Shown here: piece after piece, positions 16,970-26,370 of the stretch | How the letters are laid out: the number at the start of each line of letters is the position of its first letter | Position numbering within the stretch: position 1 is the first letter of the stretch | Assembly: GCA_028287115.1 (NCBI GenBank) | Contig: JAQBQF010000233.1 | Coordinates: 1-64,000 of the forward strand | Length of the DNA: 64,000 nucleotides | Source of the DNA: Myxococcales bacterium | GTDB taxonomy: Bacteria; Myxococcota_A; Polyangia; Haliangiales; Haliangiaceae | Reading direction: 5' to 3' | Notes under the pieces: model-generated | What the model saw: the letters and a program-made list of their open reading frames with translations, nothing else | Database searches by the model: none | What the model was told of the DNA's origin: nothing | Made by a program: the position numbers and the translations under genes

Positions 16970-19654
16970 ATGTCCTCCACCGATAGGCAGGCAATCCTCG
17001 ATTGCCTGTCCCGCCTGGTCACTCCAGGCATCAAGCTCACCGCGCTCGCCGACGAGCTCGGCCTGCGCAAGCACGAATACGCCGACCTCCGCTCTCAGAT
17101 CCTCGACCTCGTCGAGGACGGCATGGTCCATGTCCTCCCCGGTGGTGCGTTCGCGCTCACCCCGCACGGCCGGCCCGCCGATCCACACGCAAAGCCACCG
17201 CCGCCGCTGCCGAAGACGCCACCTCCGGCGCCGAAACAAATGCGCACGAAGCAGCCGAGCAAGGCGCCGCCGCCGAAACCGCAGGCCTCGTGGCGCAACG
17301 AGCCGCCGCGGCCGGTCCGCCGCGAGCCGCCGAAACCGCAGGTCGACTACGATCCCGACACCGGCACGACGATCGCGATCGCACCTACCCCGACGGCCGG
17401 GGCACGCCCGTCCGCCTCCACGTCGGCGGCGATCACGAAGCAGGACGATCGCATCGAAGGCCGCATCACCGTGCATCCGGCCGGCTACGGCTTCGTCGCG
17501 ATCCCGCACGGCGAGACCGTGTTCGTGCCGGCGAAATATCGCAACAACTCGCTCGACGGCGACCGCGTGGTCGTCGAGACCTGGGCCGGCGTGCGCGGGA
17601 CCGAGGGTCGCGTCGCCGAGGTCTTGGCGCGCGGCCGCGCGCGGCTGACCGGCATCCTGCGCCGCGTCGGGCGCTCGATCTATCTCGAGCCCGATGATCC
17701 GCGGATCGCCGCGGACTACGGACGCGTCGGAGTCGACGATGCGCCTAGCGGCAAGGACGGCGATGCCGTGGTCGTCGAGATCACGCGCTACCCCGATGCC
17801 GCGCGGCGCGAGCTCGCCGGCAAGGTGCTCAAGGTGCTCGGCGATCCCGAGGATCCGCGCACCGAGATCGAGAAGATCCTCGCGTGCGCCGTGATCCCGA
17901 TCGAGTTTCCCGACGAAGCCGCCGCGCAGGCGCATCGGACGTCGCAAGAGCTCACGGCCTCGGATCTCGCCGATCGAATCGACCTGCGCGATCGCAGGTT
18001 CGCGACGATCGATCCGGAAACCGCGCGCGACTTCGACGATGCGTTGTGCATCGAGAACGGGCCGCACGGCGGACCTCGCGTGTGGGTCGCGGTCGCCGAC
18101 GTCTCGCACTACGTCCGGTGGGGCGATGCGCTCGATCGCGAAGCTGCGATCCGCGGCGTGTCGGTCTATCTGCCGGATCGCGTGATCCCGATGCTGCCGT
18201 TCCAATTGTCCGGCGGCATCTGCTCGCTCAATCCGATGGTCGATCGCTGCGCGATGGTCGTCCGGCTCGATTACAACGAGAACGCCGATCTTCACGACGT
18301 CAGCTACTCGGCCGCGGTGATCCGGAGCAAGGGCCGGCTCGATTATCCCGGTGTCGCTGCGGCGCTCGGCGGCGATTTTCGCGGCAGGCGCGAGCAGTAT
18401 CGCGAGTGGGAAGCCGAGCTGAGTCGGCTGCACGCGCTCGCGCAGAAGCTTCGCGCGAAGCGGCAGGCGCGTGGCGCGCTCGATCTCGAGCTGTCCGAGC
18501 CCAAGGTCGTGCTCGACGCCGATGATCCGAGGCTCGTCCGCGATGTCGTCAAGGCGAAAGGAGATCCTGCGGTCAAGCAGGCCTATCAGCTCGTCGAAGA
18601 GTTCATGATCGCGGCGAACGAAGCGGTCGGTAGCTTCTTCCGCAAGCGAAGTGCGCCCACCGTGTGGCGCGTCCATGCGCCGCCCGCTCCGGATCGCGTC
18701 GCCAAGCTGGCCGAGATGCTCGCCGCGTACGGGATCCACGTCGACCCCGCAGAGGCGGTGACGCCGCTCGGCATGAAGAAGGTGCTCGATCAGATCGCCG
18801 AGAAACCGGGCGTTCAGGCGCTGTCGTTTCTGGTGCTGCGGACGCTCACGCAGGCCGTCTGGGACACCGTGCCGATCGGCCACTTCGGCCTCGCCTCCGG
18901 TGACTATCTGCACTTCACGTCGCCGATCCGCCGCTATCCGGATCTGCTCGTCCACCGGCTCCTCAAGTACCAGCTCAACCGCGACGGCGCGGCTTCAGGC
19001 GGCGGCTACAGCAAGGCTCCCCCGAACACCGAGATCCTCGCGGAGCTCGCGGGGATGTCGAGCAGCAACGAGCGCCGCGCGATGGAAGCCGAGCGCGAGG
19101 CGGTCGCGATGTACCGCGCATACTTGATGCGCGATCAAGTCGGCGAGCGGTTCGATGGCAATGTCTCGGCGGTCACCAGCTTCGGCGCGTTCGTCGAGCT
19201 CGACGAGCCCTACGTCGAGGGCCTGATCAAGCTCGACTCGCTCGGCGAGCCGATGGAGTACGACGAGATCCACATGCGGCTGACGGGGACGCGGACCGGC
19301 AAGATCATCGAGCTCGGCGATCGCGTGACGGTCGAGATCAACAACGTCTCGGTGATCCGGCGCCGGATCGACTTCACGCTTGTCCACGCGGATACCGCGC
19401 GCAAGCGCAAGGAGCTACCGGCGAAGACCGAGGGCCAGAAACCGACGCGCACCGTCGGGATCGCGACTCGCAAGAAAGCGGCGCGTGAGGTCGAGCGCGC
19501 ACAGGTCCAGCATCACGAACGTGGCGCGGCCCCGCGCAAGCAGGGCGCCGGCGGCAAGCTCAGGCTCGGCGTGTCGCATCGCGGGATGCGCGAGCGCGAG
19601 GTCGAAGGCGGCGGCACGAAGAAGCCGGGACAGCGTCAGCGCCGCCGAAAGTAG
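16970..19654 (+). CDS. rnr: Ribonuclease R
   Basis: An 894-residue 3'-5' exoribonuclease of the RNase II/R family that degrades structured RNA. An N-terminal winged-helix region (about 1-65) precedes a Pro/Lys-rich insert (about 70-165). Cold-shock domains (about 165-300) follow, then the RNB catalytic domain with the metal-binding Asp cluster in ATIDPETARDFDDALCIE (about 345-362) and HFTSPIRRYPDLLVHR, and an S1 domain (about 723-805: VSAVTSFGAFVELD). A basic tail of about 80 residues ends in QRQRRRK. The Pro-rich insert is unusual. The last 19 bp overlap the convergent gene. Confidence 0.95.
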   Translation: MSSTDRQAILDCLSRLVTPGIKLTALADELGLRKHEYADLRSQILDLVEDGMVHVLPGGAFALTPHGRPADPHAKPPPPLPKTPPPAPKQMRTKQPSKAPPPKPQASWRNEPPRPVRREPPKPQVDYDPDTGTTIAIAPTPTAGARPSASTSAAITKQDDRIEGRITVHPAGYGFVAIPHGETVFVPAKYRNNSLDGDRVVVETWAGVRGTEGRVAEVLARGRARLTGILRRVGRSIYLEPDDPRIAADYGRVGVDDAPSGKDGDAVVVEITRYPDAARRELAGKVLKVLGDPEDPRTEIEKILACAVIPIEFPDEAAAQAHRTSQELTASDLADRIDLRDRRFATIDPETARDFDDALCIENGPHGGPRVWVAVADVSHYVRWGDALDREAAIRGVSVYLPDRVIPMLPFQLSGGICSLNPMVDRCAMVVRLDYNENADLHDVSYSAAVIRSKGRLDYPGVAAALGGDFRGRREQYREWEAELSRLHALAQKLRAKRQARGALDLELSEPKVVLDADDPRLVRDVVKAKGDPAVKQAYQLVEEFMIAANEAVGSFFRKRSAPTVWRVHAPPAPDRVAKLAEMLAAYGIHVDPAEAVTPLGMKKVLDQIAEKPGVQALSFLVLRTLTQAVWDTVPIGHFGLASGDYLHFTSPIRRYPDLLVHRLLKYQLNRDGAASGGGYSKAPPNTEILAELAGMSSSNERRAMEAEREAVAMYRAYLMRDQVGERFDGNVSAVTSFGAFVELDEPYVEGLIKLDSLGEPMEYDEIHMRLTGTRTGKIIELGDRVTVEINNVSVIRRRIDFTLVHADTARKRKELPAKTEGQKPTRTVGIATRKKAAREVERAQVQHHERGAAPRKQGAGGKLRLGVSHRGMREREVEGGGTKKPGQRQRRRK

Positions 19655-20157
19655 TCGCGCATGTGAACGAGCTGGCGCTCGATCTTGTCCTCGCGCATCT
19701 TGCGAATATCGCCGTCGCTGACGACGAGTGACGCGAGTCCGTGCAGGTTCGCGTAGAGCCGCGTGTGCACGCGCGTCGTGCCTTCCTTGTCGCCGGGCAC
19801 GAACATGATCTCGGCCCAGACATCAGCGCGACCACCGGTGTCTTCGAAGAAGATCATCCGCGCGTTCGGCTGGTTATTGAAGTGGAGGTTGTCACGGTGT
19901 CCGTCCGGTGCGATCAGCGTGACGCGCGCCTCGTTGCCCTTTTGCGACGTCACGACGACCTTGGCGACATCGGGAAAGATCCCGGTCCACCGCGTGTAGT
20001 CGAGCACCGCCGCGAAGATCGCCGCCGGGTCACCGTTGACGATCGTGTCGCCCTCGGTGACCGCAGGGTCCTTGCTTTGGTAGATCCGGACGCCGGGGGC
20101 GGCGACCGCCGGCAGAGCAGTCACCAGCACCCAGAGCATGACGAGCAAACGCACCAC
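19636..20157 (-). CDS. Exported START/SRPBCC-like protein
   Basis: A 173-residue protein with a cleavable signal peptide (LLVMLWVLVTALPAVAAPG). The mature part has the pattern of a helix-grip START/polyketide-cyclase-like domain: DPAAIFAAVLDYTRWTGIFPDVAKVVV near the start, then beta strands and a long C-terminal helix (GDIRKMREDKIERQLVHMRDY). Members of this fold bind lipids or other hydrophobic ligands. It would act in the periplasm. It lies downstream of cheA on the same strand but is separated by about 135 bp. Confidence 0.75.
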   Translation of the reverse strand: MVRLLVMLWVLVTALPAVAAPGVRIYQSKDPAVTEGDTIVNGDPAAIFAAVLDYTRWTGIFPDVAKVVVTSQKGNEARVTLIAPDGHRDNLHFNNQPNARMIFFEDTGGRADVWAEIMFVPGDKEGTTRVHTRLYANLHGLASLVVSDGDIRKMREDKIERQLVHMRDYFRRR

Positions 20158-20278
20158 TACAATCTGTCAGCAACGGACGTTCCGCGCGACTTTGAATTCA
20201 TTCACGCGCGAGCACCCGCCGATGTGCGGGATTTTCCAGCAAACCCGGTGAAGCCGCGGGATCGCCGGAGGGGCAACT

Positions 20279-20293
20279 CTGTCAGGGTGACAG
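20279..20293 (-). promoter_or_regulatory. Perfect hairpin right after the cheA stop codon
   Basis: On the minus strand the cheA stop is followed at once by CTGTCA-CCC-TGACAG, a 6-bp perfect stem with a 3-nt loop. There is no T-tract, so this is either an mRNA 3' stabiliser or an operator rather than a proven terminator. The rest of 20158-20278 shows only a second weak hairpin (CCCGC/GCGGG near 20217-20232). Confidence 0.4.
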
Positions 20294-22603
20294 TTATCGA
20301 GCAGACAGCGCTTCGAGGAGCTTGCGGCGCGTGATCGGCTTTGCGACCAGAGCGCGCACTCCGAGGTCTCGCGCACGGCGGCGATGTTCGGGATTGGCTC
20401 GCGACGTGATGATCACGATCGGGGTCGTCTTGAAGCGCTCATCTTTGCGGAGGCGCGCGATCAGATCGAAGCCGCCGAGCTCGGGCATCTCGAGGTCGGT
20501 GACCACGAGATCGTAGCGGAGCTGGCGCGTCATCTGGAGCGCCCGTGCACCGTCTTCCGCGACATCGACGATCCAGCCTTCGCGCCCGAGCATCGAGGTC
20601 ATCGCTTCGCGGATCGCGCGCGAGTCATCGACGACAAGGGCCCTTCCCGCGAGCACCATCGGTGAGGAGGCCGAGTCCGCGAGCGGCTCGCTCGGGGCGT
20701 CGGGATGAACGCGGCGCACGAGCTGCGCGGGATCGAGGATCAGCTGGACCTTGCCCGAGCCGCTGATCGTTGCGGCGGCATAGAGCGTGAGCGGCGCGAG
20801 CAGCGCTCCGAGCGGCTTGATGATGATCTCGCGCGGACCGACGAGCTTGTCGACCGTACACACCATCGACTTGCCGGCGAACGACACGACGATGCCCGGT
20901 TTGCGCTCGGCGAGCGCGCTAGCGTGACCGAGCAGCGTCTCGAGCCGCAGCACCGGTAACTGTTCGTTTCGCGCGAGCGTCGTCGTCGCGCCCGCGTCGA
21001 CGAGGGTCGTGTCGACGACGTGGACCGCCGGGATCGCATAGACCTGGCCGCCGACCTTGAACAGCATCGCCTGCGCGAGCGACGTCGACAGCGGCAGCCG
21101 CAGGCTGAACGTGGTGCCACGCCCGGTCGTCGAAGTCACCTTCACTTCGCCGCCGAGTCGCGCGATCGTCTGCCGCACGAGATCGAGACCGATGCCGCGG
21201 CCCGCGAGCTCGTCGGCGTCGCCGCGGACCGAGACGCCGGTGCCGAGCGCGTCGAGCACGTCGGCGTCCGTCGCGAGCTGTGCGCGCGCAGCGGACCAGC
21301 GATTCGTCAGGATCAGACGCTCGCGCAATGCCGCCGTATCGACTCCGCGCCCATCGTCGGAGATCTCGAGCACGAGCAGGTTGCCGTCCTGGCGCGCGCG
21401 GATCGTGATCGTCGCGGTCGCAGGCTTGCCGCGCCGCGCACGCTCCTCGGGAGGCTCGACGCCGTGGGCGACCGCGTTCCGGAGCAGCTGCGTGATCGGG
21501 TCGACGAGTTGCTCGGCGACGGCTTTGTCGAACTCGGTGTCCTCCCCGAGCGTACGCAGCTCGACCTTGAAGCCGGTTGCGCGGCGCAGTGCTCGCAACG
21601 TGCGCGCGGCGTGGAGAAACAGGTTGCGCGCGGTGTCCATTCGGATCCGCGTGAGCCCGCGTTGCAATTCGCCGATCGTGCGCCGCAGCGCTTCGATCTC
21701 GTCGAGGAGCGCCGCCGTGGTCTGCGAGAGGAGGGCAGCCTGACCGGCGAGCTCGCCCTCCGCTTCGGTGAGCCGCACACGATTGGGAGGCCCGGATTCG
21801 CCGAGCGCGTCGCGCAGGTTCTGGCGCGTGCGTGCGAGATCGCGGGCGAGCGTCCGCAGCAGTTGAACGCGACGCTCGATGCGCGTGCGATCGAACAGGA
21901 GCTCGCCGGCGCTCGACATCAGGGCATCGACGCGCTCGGGCTCGACGCGGAGATACGATTTCGGCTCTGCCGCGGCCATCGCATCCGACGGCAGATCGGA
22001 CGTTAGATAGGGGACTGGCTCGGCCAGGGCAGGCTCGCCGGGCGTATCGACGATCGTCGGCATCGCGAGCGAGTCGCCGGGCCGCGATTCGAACTCGCGT
22101 TGGGCGATCGCCTCGTTGGTCATCTGCGACGCGTTGAGATGCGCCGCGATCGGCAAGGCGTCGATGTCGCCACTACGCCGATCGCTCGGCTCTCCGCGTC
22201 CGAGTCGGTCGATCTGCGCGCGCAGCCGGATCGCCGTCGCGTGTGCACCGGCCGGCTCGGCGATCAGCTCGTCGAGGAAGCCGCGCAGGCCGTCCGTCAC
22301 CTCGACGAGCAGATCCGCACTGGTCGACGTCCAGGGCGTCGGTTCGCGGCCGACCGCGGCAAGCGAGCTCTCGAGACGATGCGTCAGATCGACCATCGCG
22401 TCGAGCCCGACGGTTCCCGCGGCGCCCTTGAGCGTGTGAGTGACGCGCATCATCTCCGTCAGCGCTTCGGGCGAAGGGCGGCCGGAGCCGTTTGCGAGCA
22501 CGCGCGTGGTCACCGCCTCGAGGGCGTCGTGCGCCTCCGAGCGAAACAGCTGGCGCAGCATCGCGAGCTCGTCGGCATCGAAATCGAGATCGGTATCGCT
22601 CAT
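20294..22603 (-). CDS. Hybrid CheA-type histidine kinase with C-terminal receiver
   Basis: A 769-residue cytoplasmic signalling kinase. The HPt domain (about 8-115) has His56 in THTLKGAAG as phosphorylation site. After a linker come the dimerisation and ATPase domains with LLRNAVAHGVEPPEER (N box), ISDDGRGVD (G1) and GRGIGLDLVRQ (G2), then a CheW-like domain (about 515-645). The final receiver (about 653-769) has Asp703 in VVTDLEMPE and Lys755 in VAKPI. A CheA-REC hybrid of this kind matches FrzE-like and other myxobacterial chemosensory kinases. It follows cheW by 8 bp; no MCP, CheR or CheB gene is in the window. Confidence 0.93.
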   Translation of the reverse strand: MSDTDLDFDADELAMLRQLFRSEAHDALEAVTTRVLANGSGRPSPEALTEMMRVTHTLKGAAGTVGLDAMVDLTHRLESSLAAVGREPTPWTSTSADLLVEVTDGLRGFLDELIAEPAGAHATAIRLRAQIDRLGRGEPSDRRSGDIDALPIAAHLNASQMTNEAIAQREFESRPGDSLAMPTIVDTPGEPALAEPVPYLTSDLPSDAMAAAEPKSYLRVEPERVDALMSSAGELLFDRTRIERRVQLLRTLARDLARTRQNLRDALGESGPPNRVRLTEAEGELAGQAALLSQTTAALLDEIEALRRTIGELQRGLTRIRMDTARNLFLHAARTLRALRRATGFKVELRTLGEDTEFDKAVAEQLVDPITQLLRNAVAHGVEPPEERARRGKPATATITIRARQDGNLLVLEISDDGRGVDTAALRERLILTNRWSAARAQLATDADVLDALGTGVSVRGDADELAGRGIGLDLVRQTIARLGGEVKVTSTTGRGTTFSLRLPLSTSLAQAMLFKVGGQVYAIPAVHVVDTTLVDAGATTTLARNEQLPVLRLETLLGHASALAERKPGIVVSFAGKSMVCTVDKLVGPREIIIKPLGALLAPLTLYAAATISGSGKVQLILDPAQLVRRVHPDAPSEPLADSASSPMVLAGRALVVDDSRAIREAMTSMLGREGWIVDVAEDGARALQMTRQLRYDLVVTDLEMPELGGFDLIARLRKDERFKTTPIVIITSRANPEHRRRARDLGVRALVAKPITRRKLLEALSAR

Positions 22604-22611
22604 CTACTTCG

Positions 22612-23037
22612 TCACTCCGCGGCCGCCGCCGCGACGTCGCTGGTGATCAGCTCGAGCGCGCGCCTGACGAGCCGCAGCGGATCGAGCAGCGTGAGAGGGC
22701 GGCCATTCGCATCGACGACGGCGCCTGCAGATTCGACGAGCGATGCGACGTGATCGACCTGATCGACCCGCAGCGCGCAAACCGTACCCTCGGCCTCGAG
22801 CACGAGTGCGCCATCGCCCTGGCGCGGCGGCGGGCCGGGAGGTTGATCGAGCAGCGCGGCCACATCGAGCACCGGCAGGATCGACCCGTGTAGGTTACAG
22901 ACCCCGCCCAGGGCGACCGGTGCGGTTGGGACCGCCGTCACAAATCCGAGCGTCACGACCTCTCGCACCCAGCGCAGCTCGACGGCATACCGCATCGCAC
23001 CAAGCGAAAACACGATGACGTTGCGCAGCTCCGACAC
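22612..23037 (-). CDS. CheW-like chemosensory coupling protein
   Basis: A 141-residue single CheW domain that links receptors to CheA-type kinases. It shows the family strand pattern FSLGAMRYAVELRWVREVV and the conserved GGVCNLHGSILPVLDVAALL around residues 45-64. It is the first gene of a two-gene operon with the CheA-REC hybrid, which starts 8 bp downstream. The GTG start has TATGCT 6 nt upstream and no SD sequence, so a leaderless mRNA is likely. Confidence 0.9.
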   Translation of the reverse strand: MSELRNVIVFSLGAMRYAVELRWVREVVTLGFVTAVPTAPVALGGVCNLHGSILPVLDVAALLDQPPGPPPRQGDGALVLEAEGTVCALRVDQVDHVASLVESAGAVVDANGRPLTLLDPLRLVRRALELITSDVAAAAAE

Positions 23038-23043
23038 GGGGCG

Positions 23044-23049
23044 AGCATA
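23044..23049 (-). promoter_or_regulatory. Candidate -10 element (TATGCT) for leaderless cheW
   Basis: On the minus strand TATGCT ends 6 nt before the GTG of the CheW-like gene, with no ribosome binding site between. Confidence 0.45.
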
Positions 23050-23080
23050 CCGTGGGCGCGGTCACCCGAGCGCCTCACCG

Positions 23081-23136
23081 TTGACACTCCATGCCATCGC
23101 GAAAATACCGGGCAGAACCGGCCCCAGGCGTATACT
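23081..23136 (+). promoter_or_regulatory. Promoter region of the PHM-like lipoprotein gene
   Basis: Two overlapping options exist. TTGACA (23081-23086) with 17-nt spacing to AATACC (23104-23109) is a sigma-70-like pair that would give a leader of about 27 nt. TATACT (23131-23136) ends 6 nt before the ATG and would give a leaderless message, as at other genes in this window. Confidence 0.5.
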
Positions 23137-23142
23137 GCCGCG

Positions 23143-24063
23143 ATGCGAGCCACCCTAGCGGCGCTGCTCTTACTAGTTGCCTGCGGCGGTAAAGACATCG
23201 GTCTGGGCGATCCAGATGCTGGAGGCAGCGGTGGTGACGGTGGCGGATCCGGTGACGGCGGCGTGCCGGCCGGGTGGACCAAGCTCGTGTCGCGCACGTG
23301 GTCGCTCGGCGTCAACGCCGAGGGTTACCGGTGCCGGCGCATCCAAGTTCAAGATGACATGTGGATCAGCGCGTTCCGTGCGATGTCTCCGACCGGGACG
23401 CACCACGAGGTCGTGACGATCGATCCGAGCGGAACCTCGACGGGCGACTACAACTGCAACGCCGGCACCGGCGCCTTCAACAGCCAGATGGTCTACGCCG
23501 CGGGCGTCATGACCGATGACCTCGCGTTTCCAACGGGCGTCGCGGTCCACATCCCGGCCGGGACCTGGATCAACCTCAACCTCCACCTGTTCAACCTCAA
23601 GGACACGCCCGCCGCCGACGAGTCCGGAATTCTCGTCAAGACGATCCCGGCGGCCGAGGTCGTGAATCCTGCCGACATGACGTTCGCCGGGACCTACAGC
23701 ATCAGCATCCCATCGGACAACCAGCCGCACACCGCGATCGGAGGCTGCACGGCGCCGACGGACTGGCACGTGTTCACGCTGTGGCCGCACATGCACCAGA
23801 CCGCGACGCATCAGGCATTGACGGTCACCCACGCGGGCGCGCCGTCGACGCTCCTCGACACTGCCTATCAGTTCGGCGAGCAGAAGAACTACCCGATGGC
23901 CGAGACGATCGTCCATCAAGGCGATCAGGTTCAGGTGACGTGCACGTACGTCAACAACACCGGCGCGACGATCACCTTCGGCGATAGCTCGACCTCGGAG
24001 ATGTGCTTCACGGGCATGTACAAGTACCCGGCTGGCGGCGGCGAATTCGGCTGCGTGCACTGA
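23143..24063 (+). CDS. PHM-like copper type II monooxygenase-fold lipoprotein
   Basis: A 306-residue lipoprotein (lipobox LLLVAC, Cys14, then a Gly/Ser/Asp linker). The mature part has the two-copper pattern of ascorbate-dependent monooxygenases such as peptidylglycine hydroxylating monooxygenase. It has a His-His pair (His87-His88 in GTHHEVV) and a third His (His148 in NLNLHLFN) for the first copper. His216-x-His218 in WPHMHQT and Met287 in TSEMCF, close to MYKYPA, fit the second copper. All six expected ligands are present in order. Family members hydroxylate C-H bonds; the substrate here is unknown. Export and lipid anchoring place it at the membrane or surface. Confidence 0.75.
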   Translation: MRATLAALLLLVACGGKDIGLGDPDAGGSGGDGGGSGDGGVPAGWTKLVSRTWSLGVNAEGYRCRRIQVQDDMWISAFRAMSPTGTHHEVVTIDPSGTSTGDYNCNAGTGAFNSQMVYAAGVMTDDLAFPTGVAVHIPAGTWINLNLHLFNLKDTPAADESGILVKTIPAAEVVNPADMTFAGTYSISIPSDNQPHTAIGGCTAPTDWHVFTLWPHMHQTATHQALTVTHAGAPSTLLDTAYQFGEQKNYPMAETIVHQGDQVQVTCTYVNNTGATITFGDSSTSEMCFTGMYKYPAGGGEFGCVH

Positions 24064-24106
24064 GCTGCGCGACCGTGTGATCCCAGGGCGTGTGACCGAG
24101 CAGATC

Positions 24107-24254
24107 AACCGCCAAGTCGCGGAGGCGCCAAGGTCAGCAAGAGAAGGATTTCGGTCGAACCGTAGGTTGCCCGTATCGGCTCGGTTCGCGGTCGGCCAGG
24201 ACTGATCAAGATAAAATGCTCCTCTGATCTTGGCGCCTCCGCGCCTTGGCGGTT
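24107..24254. repeat. 31-nt inverted repeats (REP/fold-back type) between convergent genes
   Basis: The arm at 24107-24137 (AACCGCCAAG..., then CGCGGAGGCGCCAAG) is the reverse complement of the arm at 24224-24254 except for two positions. They are separated by 86 nt of AT-richer sequence. The core GCCAAGNCGC/GGCGCCAAG resembles the dispersed CGCCAAGGCGCCAAG repeats seen in many bacterial genomes, and a single arm-like TAACGCCAAGACGCCGAG occurs at 41814-41831. It may also act as a transcription barrier for the genes on both sides. Confidence 0.85.
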
Positions 24255-24327
24255 CGTCTGCTCTGCGCGCACGAACAGAGCCGAGGCGCGTACGGTGCCG
24301 CGGCGCATGACCGCGAGCAGCTGCGAG

Positions 24328-25536
<1,209 letters not shown>

Positions 25537-25648
25537 CCAGAGTCAATTCTTACATGTTCCAGGGCCGGGGCAATAGCTGGAAGTCAGGGCAATGCCAGCC
25601 TGCTCGGCATTGCTGCTTAGGGGCGTTGCGACTTGACGCGGTCGGTGA

Positions 25649-26353
25649 GTGTTGGAGATCACTCAGGCGTTGCGTGTCGTCGTCATTTGCGCGGATCCGG
25701 AGCGAGCTGGTCGGGAACCCGCGTCTTGCGCAACCCTCTTATCGGAGCTCGGTAGCCGCGTCACGCTGGGCCGGTTCGATCTCGGTGGGCTCGATCTCGA
25801 GGCGCTCGCCGACAAGCCGCCGACCGTCGTCGTCGTCGAGGCCGCCGACGACATGCAGCGCGCGCACAAGGCCATCCAGAAGCTGCGCGATAGCGGTCCT
25901 CTCGTCGAAGTTCCGATCTTGCTCGCGATCACGGTTGCCCGCCTGCCGTCCCTCGACTTCTCGCTCGGGTTCGATGACTTCGTGCTGATGCCGATCGTTC
26001 CGGCCGAGCTCTACGAACGGATGCGGCAGCTCGACTGGAAGTCGGCGACCTTTGGATCGGACGAGGTCATCAAGATCGACGATCTCCTGATCGATATTGC
26101 GGGCTACGAGGCCAAGATCGCGGGGCGTCGGATCGACCTCACCCACCAGGAATTCGAGCTCCTGCGATTCCTCGCGCAGCACCGGGGGCGGGTGTTTACC
26201 CGACAGGCCCTTCTCGAACGAGCCTGGGGCTATCAGTACGCGGGTGGGACCCGCACCGTAGATATCCATGTCCGAAGGGTGCGCAGTAAGCTCGGGGTAA
26301 CCGGTGAATTGATCGAGACAGTACGCAACGTCGGGTACAAGATGCGCGGCTAA
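25649..26353 (+). CDS. OmpR-type winged-helix regulator with degenerate receiver
   Basis: A 234-residue protein with an N-terminal receiver-like domain (about 8-128) and a C-terminal winged helix (about 140-232; recognition region TRTVDIHVRRVRSKLG, wing ETVRNVGYKMRG). The receiver lacks the usual phosphorylation chemistry: the Asp at the end of strand 3 is Glu64 (PTVVVVEAADD) and the conserved Lys before the cis-Pro is replaced by Met (FVLMPIVP). It may be an atypical receiver that is always active or ligand-controlled. The PP2C fusion starts 17 bp downstream, so both are probably one operon. GTG start. Confidence 0.85.
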   Translation: MLEITQALRVVVICADPERAGREPASCATLLSELGSRVTLGRFDLGGLDLEALADKPPTVVVVEAADDMQRAHKAIQKLRDSGPLVEVPILLAITVARLPSLDFSLGFDDFVLMPIVPAELYERMRQLDWKSATFGSDEVIKIDDLLIDIAGYEAKIAGRRIDLTHQEFELLRFLAQHRGRVFTRQALLERAWGYQYAGGTRTVDIHVRRVRSKLGVTGELIETVRNVGYKMRG

Positions 26354-26370
26354 GATGTAAGCTCGGAATC

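Noticed and set aside
16934..18955. Antisense open frame of 673 codons opposite rnr
   Set aside because: Shadow of RNase R codon bias; no start signal or homology.
20220..20293. Possible GEMM/c-di-GMP-I riboswitch (GCAAACC-like and GAAGCC-like pieces)
   Set aside because: Only scattered likeness on the plus strand, where no gene follows; the required stems do not form in the correct order.
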